A stretch of DNA of 6,739 bases from Aquisalimonas sp. (GTDB taxonomy: Bacteria; Pseudomonadota; Gammaproteobacteria; Nitrococcales; Aquisalimonadaceae). Position numbers and translations under genes: made by a program. This document shows positions 1 to 6,073 of the stretch, piece by piece. Positions within the stretch are counted from its first letter, which is position 1. Every line of letters begins with the position of its first letter. The stretch lies in the NCBI GenBank assembly GCA_007127625.1, contig SKYZ01000492.1, positions 1-6,739 of the forward strand. The letters are read 5' to 3'. The notes beneath the pieces were generated by a model. That model did not search any database. It was not told the origin of the DNA and saw only the letters and a program-made list of their open reading frames with translations.

Positions 1-404
1 ACGAAATGATCGGCCGTGTACCGCTCGCCATCCACCTCGATGGTTCCGGCATCCAGGAACCGGGCATGGCCCTGAATGTGGGTGACACCGTCCTTGTCCA
101 GATTGCGGGCGTAGATGCCATTGAGGCGTTCGATGTAGGCGGCCCGGCGGCTGACCAGCGTTCCCCAGTCCAGGCCACCATAGTGCACCTCCATGCCGAA
201 ATCCGGCGCCCGATGCACCGCCTCCAGAGTATGGGCCGCGTTCCACATGACCTTCTTGGGCACGCAGCCCACGTTGACGCAGGTGCCGCCCAGCGCCGAT
301 TCTTCCACCACCGCTGCACGTGCTCCATGGGATGCGGCGCGACGAGCAGCCGCGAGGCCGCCACTGCCACCACCGATGGCGATGCAATCGAAATGCGTAC
401 TCAT
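1..404 (-). CDS. gor: Glutathione-disulfide reductase, N-terminal part (cut by left edge)
   Basis: NADPH-dependent flavoenzyme that reduces oxidised glutathione in the cytoplasm. Only the first ~134 residues are present; the rest lies beyond base 1. The reading begins MSTHFDCIAIGGGSGGLAAA, with the FAD-binding Rossmann glycine motif at residues 11-16. The redox-active disulfide motif GGTCVNVGCVPKK follows at 39-51, with Cys42 and Cys47 at the same positions as in E. coli Gor. The VNVGCVPKK form and the 'DCIAIGGGSGG' start favour glutathione reductase over dihydrolipoamide dehydrogenase or mercuric reductase. The ATG at 404-402 is preceded by a GAGGA ribosome binding site 7 nt upstream. The gene is divergent from prlC across 149 bp. 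The NADPH-binding and dimerisation domains cannot be seen, so trypanothione-reductase-like or other glutathione-reductase-class relatives are not fully excluded. Confidence 0.9.
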   Translation of the reverse strand, partial: MSTHFDCIAIGGGSGGLAAARRAASHGARAAVVEESALGGTCVNVGCVPKKVMWNAAHTLEAVHRAPDFGMEVHYGGLDWGTLVSRRAAYIERLNGIYARNLDKDGVTHIQGHARFLDAGTIEVDGERYTADHF

Positions 405-505
405 GTTGCAGTCCTCAGCCCTGTACCAGAACGCTGCAACCATAGCATGCCGCCGCAAGCGCCAGCTCTACGTACATGCCCTCACACACGAGCGCTCTCC
501 CGGTT

Positions 506-511
506 CATAAT
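506..511 (+). promoter_or_regulatory. Candidate -10 element for prlC in the gor/prlC divergent region
   Basis: CATAAT differs from the sigma-70 -10 consensus at one base. It sits 42 bp before the prlC start, which would leave a leader of about 35 nt containing the GAGGA ribosome binding site at 544-548. At 17 bp spacing the -35 position reads CACACA, matching only 3 of 6 consensus bases, so the call is tentative. The rest of the 405-553 spacer shows no clear hairpin or operator, and no convincing gor promoter was found on the minus strand. Confidence 0.25.
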
Positions 512-553
512 GGGGCGCTGTAATCACACCGACGTTGGAGCACGAGGACCCAG

Positions 554-2596
554 ATGACGAATCCACTGCTGGACGGCACCGACCTGCCCCGCTTCTCCGC
601 CATCCGGCCCGAGCATGTGGAGCCGGCCATCGACACCCTCCTGGCGGACAATCGGGCGCGCCTGGACGCGCTGCTGGCACAGGATCAGCCCTTCACCTGG
701 GACTCCCTGGTCCGACCGCTGGAGGCCATGGACGACCGGCTCAGCCAGGCGTGGTCACCGGTGAGCCACCTGAACGCCGTGGCCAACTCCGACGAACTAC
801 GGGCCGCGTACAACGCGTGCCTGCCCAAGCTCACCGAATACACCACAGAGATGGGGCAGAACGAGGCCCTGTTCCAGGCGTTCCAGGCCGTGGCCGATCG
901 GGACGACTTCGCGGCGCTCCCCGCCGATCGTCGCCGCGCCGTGGAACACGCCCTGCGCGACTTCCGCCTGGCAGGGGTGGATCTCCCCGAGGAGAAGAAG
1001 GCCCGCTACCGGGAGATCGCCAACCGCCTCTCGGAACTGGGCTCGAAGTTCCAGGAGAATGTACTGGACGCCACCAATGCCTGGCACAAGCACCTGGACG
1101 ACGCCGGGCGCCTCCAGGGCCTACCCGAGTCCAACCTGGCGATGCTCCAGCAGGCTGCCGAACAGGCCGGCGAGAGCGGCTACCGCATCGGTCTGGACTT
1201 CCCCAGCGTCTTCGCCGTTCTCACCCATTGCCGCGACCGGGACCTGCGCCGGGAGGTCTACGAGGCCTTCGGCACCCGCGCCTCCGACCAGGGGCCGCAC
1301 GCCGGCCAGTGGGACAACACGGCCCTCATGGACGAAATCCTCGCCCTGCGCCACGAAAAGGCGCAACTGCTCGGCTATGACAACTACGCCGAGCTGTCCC
1401 TGGCCACCAAGATGGCGGACAGCCCCCAGGCGGTCATGGACTTCCTCACCGACCTGGCCCGGCGCGCCAAACCGGTGGCGGAGCGCGAATTCGAGGAACT
1501 CCGGACCTTCGCCCGGGAAGAGTTGGGCCTGGATGACCTTCAGCCCTGGGACGTAACCTTCGCGTCCGAACGGCTGCGCCAGAGCCGCTACGCCATCTCC
1601 CAGGAAGATCTGCGCCCCTACTTCCCGGCGCAGCGGGTGATCGACGGCCTGTTCCAGGTGGTGGAGCGCCTCTACGGCGTGGAGATCCGCGAGAACACCA
1701 AGGCCGTGGAAACCTGGCACCAGGACGTGCAGTTCTTCGAGATCCGGGACCCGGACGGCACCCTGCGCGGGCGCTTCTTCACCGACCTCTACGCCCGCAA
1801 CGACAAGCGCAGCGGCGCCTGGATGGCCGAATGCAAGGTGCGCCGCGACACCGGCGACGGTGTGCAGACCCCGGTGGCCTTCCTCACCTGCAACTTCGCG
1901 CCACCGGTGGGCGACCAGCCGGCACTGCTGACCCACACCGAAGTGGAGACCCTGTTCCACGAATTCGGCCACGGGCTCCACCACATGCTCACCCGCGTCG
2001 GCGCCGCCTCCGTGGCCGGCATCCACGGCGTCCCCTGGGACGCGGTGGAGCTGCCCAGCCAGTTCATGGAGAACTGGTGCTGGGAGCGCGAGGCCCTGGA
2101 CCTGTTCGCCGCCCACGTGGACACCGGCGAGTCCATCCCCGAGGATCTGTTCCAGCGCATGCAGGCGGCGAAGAACTTCCAGTCCGCCATGGCCATGATG
2201 CGCCAGCTGGAGTTCTCCCTGTTCGACTTCAAGCTGCACCTGGAGCATGATCCGTCCCGCGGCGCCCGCGTACTGGAAACCCTGGAAGAGGCCCGGGACA
2301 TGGCCGCCGTGGTCCGCCCGCCGGAATGGCACCGCTTCCCGCACGGCTTCATGCATATCTTCGCGGGCGGCTACGCGGCCGGCTACTACAGCTACAAATG
2401 GGCCGAAGTGCTCTCCGCCGACGCCTACTCGCGCTTCGAGGAAGAAGGCGTCTTCAGTCAGGAAGCGGGGCACGACTTCCTGGTGCACATTCTGGAGAAG
2501 GGCGGCTCGGAGGACCTGATGGACCTCTACAAGGCGTTCCGCGGCCGCGAGCCGAGTGTGGATGCGCTGCTGCGGCATAGCGGGCTGGCGGCCTGA
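554..2596 (+). CDS. prlC: Oligopeptidase A (M3 family zinc metallopeptidase)
   Basis: Cytoplasmic zinc oligopeptidase that cleaves short peptides, in E. coli including cleaved signal peptides. The product is 680 aa, the same length as E. coli PrlC. The zinc motif HEFGH is at residues 469-473 (His469 and His473 ligands, Glu470 catalytic). The third ligand is Glu499 in the segment WDAVELPSQFMENWCWE. The downstream segment at 597-616 (HGFMHIFAGGYAAGYYSYKW) carries Tyr607 and Tyr614, matching the substrate-binding tyrosines of thimet-oligopeptidase relatives. The N-terminal ~200 residues are the helical M3 region; there is no signal peptide or membrane segment. The ATG at 554 has GAGGA 5 nt upstream. 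An M3 dipeptidyl carboxypeptidase (Dcp) is the main alternative, but the length and the GIHGVPWDAVELPSQ region fit OpdA better. It is followed after 129 bp by the HIT gene, with a REP pair between. Confidence 0.95.
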   Translation: MTNPLLDGTDLPRFSAIRPEHVEPAIDTLLADNRARLDALLAQDQPFTWDSLVRPLEAMDDRLSQAWSPVSHLNAVANSDELRAAYNACLPKLTEYTTEMGQNEALFQAFQAVADRDDFAALPADRRRAVEHALRDFRLAGVDLPEEKKARYREIANRLSELGSKFQENVLDATNAWHKHLDDAGRLQGLPESNLAMLQQAAEQAGESGYRIGLDFPSVFAVLTHCRDRDLRREVYEAFGTRASDQGPHAGQWDNTALMDEILALRHEKAQLLGYDNYAELSLATKMADSPQAVMDFLTDLARRAKPVAEREFEELRTFAREELGLDDLQPWDVTFASERLRQSRYAISQEDLRPYFPAQRVIDGLFQVVERLYGVEIRENTKAVETWHQDVQFFEIRDPDGTLRGRFFTDLYARNDKRSGAWMAECKVRRDTGDGVQTPVAFLTCNFAPPVGDQPALLTHTEVETLFHEFGHGLHHMLTRVGAASVAGIHGVPWDAVELPSQFMENWCWEREALDLFAAHVDTGESIPEDLFQRMQAAKNFQSAMAMMRQLEFSLFDFKLHLEHDPSRGARVLETLEEARDMAAVVRPPEWHRFPHGFMHIFAGGYAAGYYSYKWAEVLSADAYSRFEEEGVFSQEAGHDFLVHILEKGGSEDLMDLYKAFRGREPSVDALLRHSGLAA

Positions 2597-2597
2597 C

Positions 2598-2681
2598 GGT
2601 GGACCTGAAGGTCCACCCTACGTGTGGCTAGAGCACCCGGAGGCGGGCAAGCAGCACACGTAGGGTGCATCTTGATGCACC
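2598..2681. repeat. Inverted pair of GTAG-type REP elements (REPIN/BIME)
   Basis: Two head-on palindromes begin 2 bp after the prlC stop. The left one (2598-2621, minus orientation) has stem arms GGTGGACC (2598-2605) and GGTCCACC (2610-2617), loop TGAA, then CTAC, the complement of a GTAG head. The right one (2660-2681, plus orientation) is GTAG followed by GGTGCATC (2664-2671) and GATGCACC (2674-2681) around TT. The two are also joined by a perfect 13-bp inverted repeat, 2614-2626 against 2655-2667, with 28 nt between the inner ends. A GTAG head followed by a hairpin is the hallmark of REPs mobilised by RAYT tyrosine transposases. No RAYT gene is present in this window. In the transcript these hairpins could separate prlC expression from that of the downstream HIT-xthA pair. 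Confidence 0.85.
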
Positions 2682-2725
2682 GCAAGCGCCCCGGACAGAA
2701 AGCACAACCCGAAGGAGATCAAACA

Positions 2726-3163
2726 ATGGCCGAGTACCCCACCGACCCGAACTGCATTTTCTGCAAGATCGTTTCCGGCGAAATCCCCGCCGCCATCGTC
2801 GGCCAGACCGACCACGTGGTGGCCTTCATGGACGCCTTCCCGTCCTCACGCGGTCACACCCTGGTCATCCCGAAGGCCCACTACCCCAACCTTCTGGAGA
2901 TGCCCACCGACCTGCTGCAGACCTTCATTGCCAGCGTGCAGGAAGTCGCGGGAGCCATCCAGGCGGCCATCCAGCCCCATGGCATCGCCCTGACCCAGTT
3001 CAACGGCGAGGCCGCCGGCCAGACCGTGTTCCACTACCACCAGCACATCATTCCCCGCTGGGAAGGCCAGGACCGCCGCAGCCACGGCAAGGACCAGGCC
3101 GATCCGGAGGAACTCAAGGCCGTGGCCGCGGAGATCCGCGCCAAGCTGGGCTGGGAGGCCTGA
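2726..3163 (+). CDS. HIT family protein (histidine-triad nucleotide hydrolase)
   Basis: The 145-aa product is a member of the HIT superfamily, which hydrolyses nucleotide conjugates such as AMP-lysine or diadenosine polyphosphates. The triad HYHQH followed by II lies at residues 103-109 (His103, His105, His107). The N terminus has CIFCKIVSGEIP, with Cys10 and Cys13. In Hit proteins of the Bacillus type, such a Cys pair together with a His in the 'IPKAH' segment (His52 here) and the first triad His binds zinc. Asn93 in QFNGEAAGQ fits the family's nucleotide-binding loop. The start at 2726 is chosen because AAGGAG (2712-2717) lies 8 nt upstream; an in-frame extension upstream to 2624 would run through the REP repeat and is not believable. 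The stop at 3161-3163 directly touches the xthA start codon. Exact substrate is unknown. Confidence 0.93.
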   Translation: MAEYPTDPNCIFCKIVSGEIPAAIVGQTDHVVAFMDAFPSSRGHTLVIPKAHYPNLLEMPTDLLQTFIASVQEVAGAIQAAIQPHGIALTQFNGEAAGQTVFHYHQHIIPRWEGQDRRSHGKDQADPEELKAVAAEIRAKLGWEA

Positions 3164-3934
3164 ATGAAGCTGGCCTCCTGGAACGTCAACTCGCTGAAGG
3201 TCCGCCTGCCCCACGTTCTGCAGTGGCTGGAGACCGAACAGCCGGATGTGGTGGGCCTGCAGGAGACCAAGCTCACCGACGACAACTTCCCGGCAACGGC
3301 CCTGCGCGAAGCGGGCTACGAGGCGGTTTACGCCGGTCAGAAGACGTATAACGGCGTCGCCGTGGTGGCCCGGCAGCCCATCAGCGAGACCGTCACCGAC
3401 ATCCCTGGCGTGGACGACCCCCAGCGCCGCGTCATGGCGGGCACCATCGGCGACTTGCGCTTCATCAACCTGTACGTGCCCAACGGCTCCGAAGTCGGCA
3501 GCGAGAAGTACGTCTACAAGCTGGACTGGCTGGCCCGGCTGCGGGACTGGATCGCCGACGAGATGGCGCGCCACCCGCGCCTCGCCGTGGTGGGCGATTT
3601 CAATATCGCCCCCGCCGACGCCGACGTGCACGACCCGGAGGAGTGGCGCGGCAAGATCCTGTTCAGCGAGCCGGAGCGCGCGGCGCTGAAAGCACTCACC
3701 GACCTGGGCCTGGAAGACACCTTCCGCCGCTTCCCCCAGGACGAACAGGTGTTCTCGTGGTGGGACTACCGCATGAACAACTTCAAGCGCAATCGCGGTC
3801 TGCGCATCGACCTCGTACTCGCCAGCCCCGCCCTGGCCACGCAGTGCACCGCAAGCCGGGTGGACGTGGAGCCGCGGCGCTGGGAGCGACCCTCCGATCA
3901 CGCCCCGGTGATCGCCGAGTTCACCGCGACCTAG
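3164..3934 (+). CDS. xthA: Exodeoxyribonuclease III (AP endonuclease, XthA family)
   Basis: DNA repair nuclease that incises 5' of abasic sites and removes 3'-blocking groups in base-excision repair. The 256-aa product belongs to the endonuclease/exonuclease/phosphatase fold and is slightly shorter than the E. coli enzyme (268 aa). The full active-site set is visible: Asn7 (WNVNS), metal-binding Glu34 (LQETK), Tyr104 (NLYVPNG), Asp145 and Asn147 (GDFNIAP), Asp216 (LRIDLVL) and Asp245-His246 (SDHAPV). The 30-residue distance from Asp216 to His246 equals that between Asp229 and His259 in E. coli ExoIII. The ATG follows the HIT stop with zero spacing (TGAATG). Its ribosome binding site GGAGG (3154-3158) lies inside the last HIT codons, 5 nt upstream, so the two genes are almost certainly cotranscribed. 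Confidence 0.95.
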   Translation: MKLASWNVNSLKVRLPHVLQWLETEQPDVVGLQETKLTDDNFPATALREAGYEAVYAGQKTYNGVAVVARQPISETVTDIPGVDDPQRRVMAGTIGDLRFINLYVPNGSEVGSEKYVYKLDWLARLRDWIADEMARHPRLAVVGDFNIAPADADVHDPEEWRGKILFSEPERAALKALTDLGLEDTFRRFPQDEQVFSWWDYRMNNFKRNRGLRIDLVLASPALATQCTASRVDVEPRRWERPSDHAPVIAEFTAT

Positions 3935-3952
3935 CCGCGCGACGGCCAACCC

Positions 3953-3976
3953 GTGGTGTGGATCTTCAGGGCCACC
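3953..3976 (+). repeat. Decayed third copy of the REP palindrome
   Basis: This 24-nt segment starts GTGG and contains the arms TGTGGATC and GGGCCACC around the loop TTCA. Aligned without gaps to the left REP after prlC (reverse complement of 2598-2621), 20 of 24 bases agree and the loop is identical. The four differences break two stem pairs (T-C at the base, A-G near the top) and turn one into a G-T wobble, so the hairpin is weakened. It lies between the convergent ends of xthA and the GNAT gene, the usual intergenic place for a REP. It might also help end transcription, though no T-run follows. Confidence 0.6.
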
Positions 3977-4009
3977 AACCCGGCGCCAATGGATCAACGA
4001 TTCCACTGG

Positions 4010-4519
4010 CTAAAGACATGGTGCGCGCTGGTCGGCTTCCGTTTGCAGCCGCATGTGTATCAGCCCCATCCGGGCGCCATCCGGTCCCGCCCGCTCTTCG
4101 ACCGCGAAAGGCACGAAACCGAGCCCGGAATACAGCAGCAGGCCTGCCGTGTTCTCGTTGAAGCAGGGTATCCGCACCTCATGGGCGCCGTGCCTGCTGC
4201 GAGCCAGGCCGACCATGGTTCCCACGAGATACCGCGCGACGCCCTGCCCCCTGGCGCTGGGCGCAACCACCAGGTTGCCGATACAGCACACGCCATCGTT
4301 CCAGCGATAGAAGTTGGCAAACCCGACGACGTTGCCATCCCGTTCCACGACGGTGGAGTCCACACGCTGCTCCACGGCCGCCTCAAGCTGGCGCAGGGTC
4401 AGTGGATACTGCGCCCTCGGGTGGAAGTAGAACAGCTCTGCCTCGCTCTGCGGGAACGCGCAGATCACCTCGAGGTCGCGCCATTCGGCTGGACGATGCT
4501 GAAACACCGACTCCTCCAT
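4010..4519 (-). CDS. GNAT family N-acetyltransferase
   Basis: A 169-aa acetyltransferase of the GCN5-related superfamily, which moves an acetyl group from acetyl-CoA to an amine; the substrate cannot be told. The acetyl-CoA-binding motif A is at about residues 81-99 (GNLVVAPSARGQGVARYLV when counted from the ATG start), with the pyrophosphate loop RGQGVA. A preceding beta strand pair (VVGFANFYRW) and a C-terminal segment NENTAGLLLYSGLGFVPF are typical of the fold. The ATG at 4519-4517 overlaps the TGA of the upstream SRPBCC gene as TGATG, with AAGG 7 nt upstream. A GTG one codon earlier (4522) is possible but has poorer spacing. It is the second gene of a two-gene minus-strand unit, convergent with xthA across 75 bp. 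Confidence 0.88.
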   Translation of the reverse strand: MEESVFQHRPAEWRDLEVICAFPQSEAELFYFHPRAQYPLTLRQLEAAVEQRVDSTVVERDGNVVGFANFYRWNDGVCCIGNLVVAPSARGQGVARYLVGTMVGLARSRHGAHEVRIPCFNENTAGLLLYSGLGFVPFAVEERAGPDGARMGLIHMRLQTEADQRAPCL

Positions 4520-5016
4520 CACTCGGCCTTACCGGACATCTCACTCCTCCACGACCGCCGAGCCGGCCGATCAGCGTTCGCTTCAACGATGCGTTTGATG
4601 TTCACGCCTTCGACTCTCATGTGCTCGCGCACGGCGTCGAGATCCTTGGCGTTTGCCCGGCGAGCCAGAGGCCCCAGCCTGAGATGGATTTCGGCGATGA
4701 ACTGACACCCCTCCGATTCCCGCTCGATGCGAAAGAGCATGCGTGGCAGGAAAAACCGCATGAGCCAGAAAGTGGGTGCGAACTCGATGTGCCGGTTCGG
4801 GATAACGCGGGTGAACACCACCCGCTTCTTCAAAAGCTTCCCCCGGATGTACTCCTCGAAGTAGAAGACGTTGCCTTCCTTCACGCCTCGACCGGAAACC
4901 CATTGGAAGAGCACGTGGTCCGGGTGACACTCGAAATAGTTCGCTTCCATCTCCTCGAAGAACCGGAAGGTGGCGCCCGGTGCTGCCTGGATCATCACCG
5001 AATCTTGCAGAACCAC
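4519..5016 (-). CDS. SRPBCC (START/Bet v1-fold) family protein
   Basis: A 165-aa protein that looks like a small SRPBCC hydrophobic-ligand-binding protein. It has an early helix (FRFFEEMEANYFECHPDHVLF), then a run of alternating strands including GRGVKEGNVFYFEEYIRGKLLKKRVVFTRVIPNRHIEF. A hydrophobic stretch FWLMRFFLPRMLFRIE follows, then a charged C-terminal helix. The HPDH..F.W..G....G....FEE pattern recalls polyketide-cyclase-like SRPBCC proteins; the ligand and any enzymatic role are unknown. The GTG start at 5016-5014 is preferred because AGGAG (5028-5024) lies 7 nt upstream. A longer in-frame ATG start at 5073 lacks a good ribosome site. Its TGA overlaps the GNAT start. The FWLMRFFLP patch is too short and isolated to call a transmembrane anchor with confidence. 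Confidence 0.75.
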   Translation of the reverse strand: MVLQDSVMIQAAPGATFRFFEEMEANYFECHPDHVLFQWVSGRGVKEGNVFYFEEYIRGKLLKKRVVFTRVIPNRHIEFAPTFWLMRFFLPRMLFRIERESEGCQFIAEIHLRLGPLARRANAKDLDAVREHMRVEGVNIKRIVEANADRPARRSWRSEMSGKAE

Positions 5017-5044
5017 CGTCGATCTCCTTTCGACCAACCATAAG

Positions 5045-5073
5045 ACCATAGCGCCAGGCGGCGTCGCCCGCAA
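5045..5073 (-). promoter_or_regulatory. Candidate sigma-70 promoter for the SRPBCC-GNAT unit
   Basis: On the minus strand, TTGCGG (5073-5068) and TATGGT (5050-5045) are separated by 17 bp. Matches to consensus are 3 of 6 and 4 of 6. Transcription would begin near 5038, giving a short leader of about 20 nt that contains the AGGAG at 5028-5024. The spacing and position are good but the hexamers are weak. Confidence 0.25.
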
Positions 5074-5104
5074 AGACTTCCAGTGGCAACCCGATGACGG
5101 TTCG

Positions 5105-5134
5105 GCGACACCGGTGGTTGGCCGGGGGTGTCAC
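5105..5134. promoter_or_regulatory. Imperfect inverted repeat in the divergent spacer, possible operator
   Basis: GCGACACC (5105-5112) and GGTGTCAC (5127-5134) are inverted copies agreeing at 7 of 8 positions, separated by 14 bp. Their centres are about 22 bp (two helical turns) apart. They lie 41 bp upstream of the oxygenase ATG and behind the candidate promoter of the opposite unit, which is a sensible place for a dimeric regulator. No regulator gene is adjacent, and in GC-rich DNA such a repeat may arise by chance. Confidence 0.25.
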
Positions 5135-5174
5135 GATAGGGCGAACACCGTCTGAGCACGCTGGGGGATCCATC

Positions 5175-6023
5175 ATGGCGTCGTTCTTTCTCACGTCCGG
5201 CCCGCTCCCGGAGGAAGCGCGTAACCAGCGCATCTACCAGGGCGACCTGATCGTCTTCCGGGGCTTTCGGGCCGTGGCGGATCTGGTGGATGCACTGCAG
5301 GCGATCTGCCAGCAGCATCTGGGCGCCGATCCGCAAGCGGTCCACGAACGCCTGCCGGAGGCGGCGGTCAATGACGCGGCTCAAGCGCTACGCGACGCGG
5401 TGGCCGCGGATGAGGCAGTGACCACGCTGCTGCGCACCGCGCTACAGGACGTGGGTATGGGCATCCACGACACCTACGGCGACGGGCTGGAGGTCCGCGT
5501 TCAGAGCGCCTCCAGCCGCAGCGGTGCGCGCCGGATCAGCCCGCTCGGCGCGCACCGGGATACCTGGGGGTCGAACATCATGGCGCAGACCAACTGGTGG
5601 GCCCCGGTATGGCCCACCACCCCGGAACGGACCATTGCCTTCTTTCCGGCGTATTTCGGACGCCCCGTGCCCAACAACAGTGAGGGCTGGGACTTCCGCG
5701 AGCTGCTGCGCCGCCTGAAAGCGGACGGGCCGGACACCGACTACCCGCTGTTGCCCCTCGCCACCGACCCGCCGGACCGGCGAGAGGCGATGCCGGTAAG
5801 CATCGAGCCCGGCGACCTGCTGTGCTTCTCCGGCGCTCATCTGCATGCGTCGGTGCCGAATACCACGGAGAGGACCCGGCTGTCGTTCGAGCTGCGCACG
5901 GTCAACCGGCAGGACGTGCTGGCCGGCCGGGGCGCGCCGAACGTGGACGGCACCCCCGTGCGCACGACCTACCAACTCTTCCGGGCGCTGAATAAGGGCG
6001 AACGGCTTGGAGCGCTGGAGTGA
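5175..6023 (+). CDS. Putative Fe(II)/2-oxoglutarate-dependent oxygenase (PhyH-like)
   Basis: A 282-aa protein with the facial-triad pattern of a 2-oxoglutarate oxygenase. His127 and Asp129 lie in GAHRDTWGSN, and a distal His224 lies in FSGAHLHASVPNTTERTR. Arg235, 11 residues after His224, is placed to bind the 2-oxoglutarate carboxylate, as in phytanoyl-CoA dioxygenase relatives. The segment 138-146 (TNWWAPVWP) and the strand EPGDLLCFSG (211-220) support a double-stranded beta-helix core. Such enzymes usually hydroxylate small molecules; the substrate is not predictable here. The ATG at 5175 is chosen because GGGGGA (5163-5168) lies 6 nt upstream. An in-frame ATG at 5094 has no ribosome site and would add 27 arginine- and glycine-rich residues. 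There is no signal peptide or membrane span. The gene is divergent from the SRPBCC-GNAT unit and convergent with the CBS gene. Confidence 0.75.
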   Translation: MASFFLTSGPLPEEARNQRIYQGDLIVFRGFRAVADLVDALQAICQQHLGADPQAVHERLPEAAVNDAAQALRDAVAADEAVTTLLRTALQDVGMGIHDTYGDGLEVRVQSASSRSGARRISPLGAHRDTWGSNIMAQTNWWAPVWPTTPERTIAFFPAYFGRPVPNNSEGWDFRELLRRLKADGPDTDYPLLPLATDPPDRREAMPVSIEPGDLLCFSGAHLHASVPNTTERTRLSFELRTVNRQDVLAGRGAPNVDGTPVRTTYQLFRALNKGERLGALE

Positions 6024-6073
6024 ATTCCGTTCTGGCGCCCCCGAGTCCGGGTGGTTATTGATCCGACCCCACC

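Noticed and set aside
6..557. 183-codon plus-strand open frame at the left edge
   Set aside because: It lies opposite the unmistakable glutathione reductase N terminus and then runs through the gor/prlC spacer, so it is not a gene.
1121..2578. 485-codon open frame on the strand opposite prlC
   Set aside because: Its product is rich in His, Gly, Val and Glu with no recognisable motif, and it mirrors the codon pattern of the clearly real prlC. It is a common shadow in GC-rich genes.
2598..2681. Rho-independent terminator for prlC
   Set aside because: The hairpins are strong but no T-run follows either one, and the GTAG heads and paired arrangement fit REP elements better.
2846..4006. 386-codon minus-strand open frame across the HIT gene and xthA
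   Set aside because: It covers two well-supported genes on the other strand and shows no domain signature, so it is a shadow frame.
3935..4009. Classical terminator between xthA and the GNAT gene
   Set aside because: Only a 5-bp TGGTG/CACCA stem without a T-run is present; the segment is better explained as a decayed REP.
3953..4705. 250-codon plus-strand open frame opposite the GNAT gene and part of the SRPBCC gene
   Set aside because: The minus-strand frames have clear family motifs and ribosome sites; this frame has neither.
5094..5174. Longer N terminus for the oxygenase
   Set aside because: The ATG at 5094 has no ribosome binding site, and the added residues overlap the divergent promoter region, whereas the ATG at 5175 has a well-placed GGGGGA.
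6024..6073. Possible terminator between the convergent oxygenase and CBS genes
   Set aside because: Only a 5-bp stem (GGTGG with CCACC) with a 14-nt loop can be drawn and there is no T-run, so it is too weak to report.
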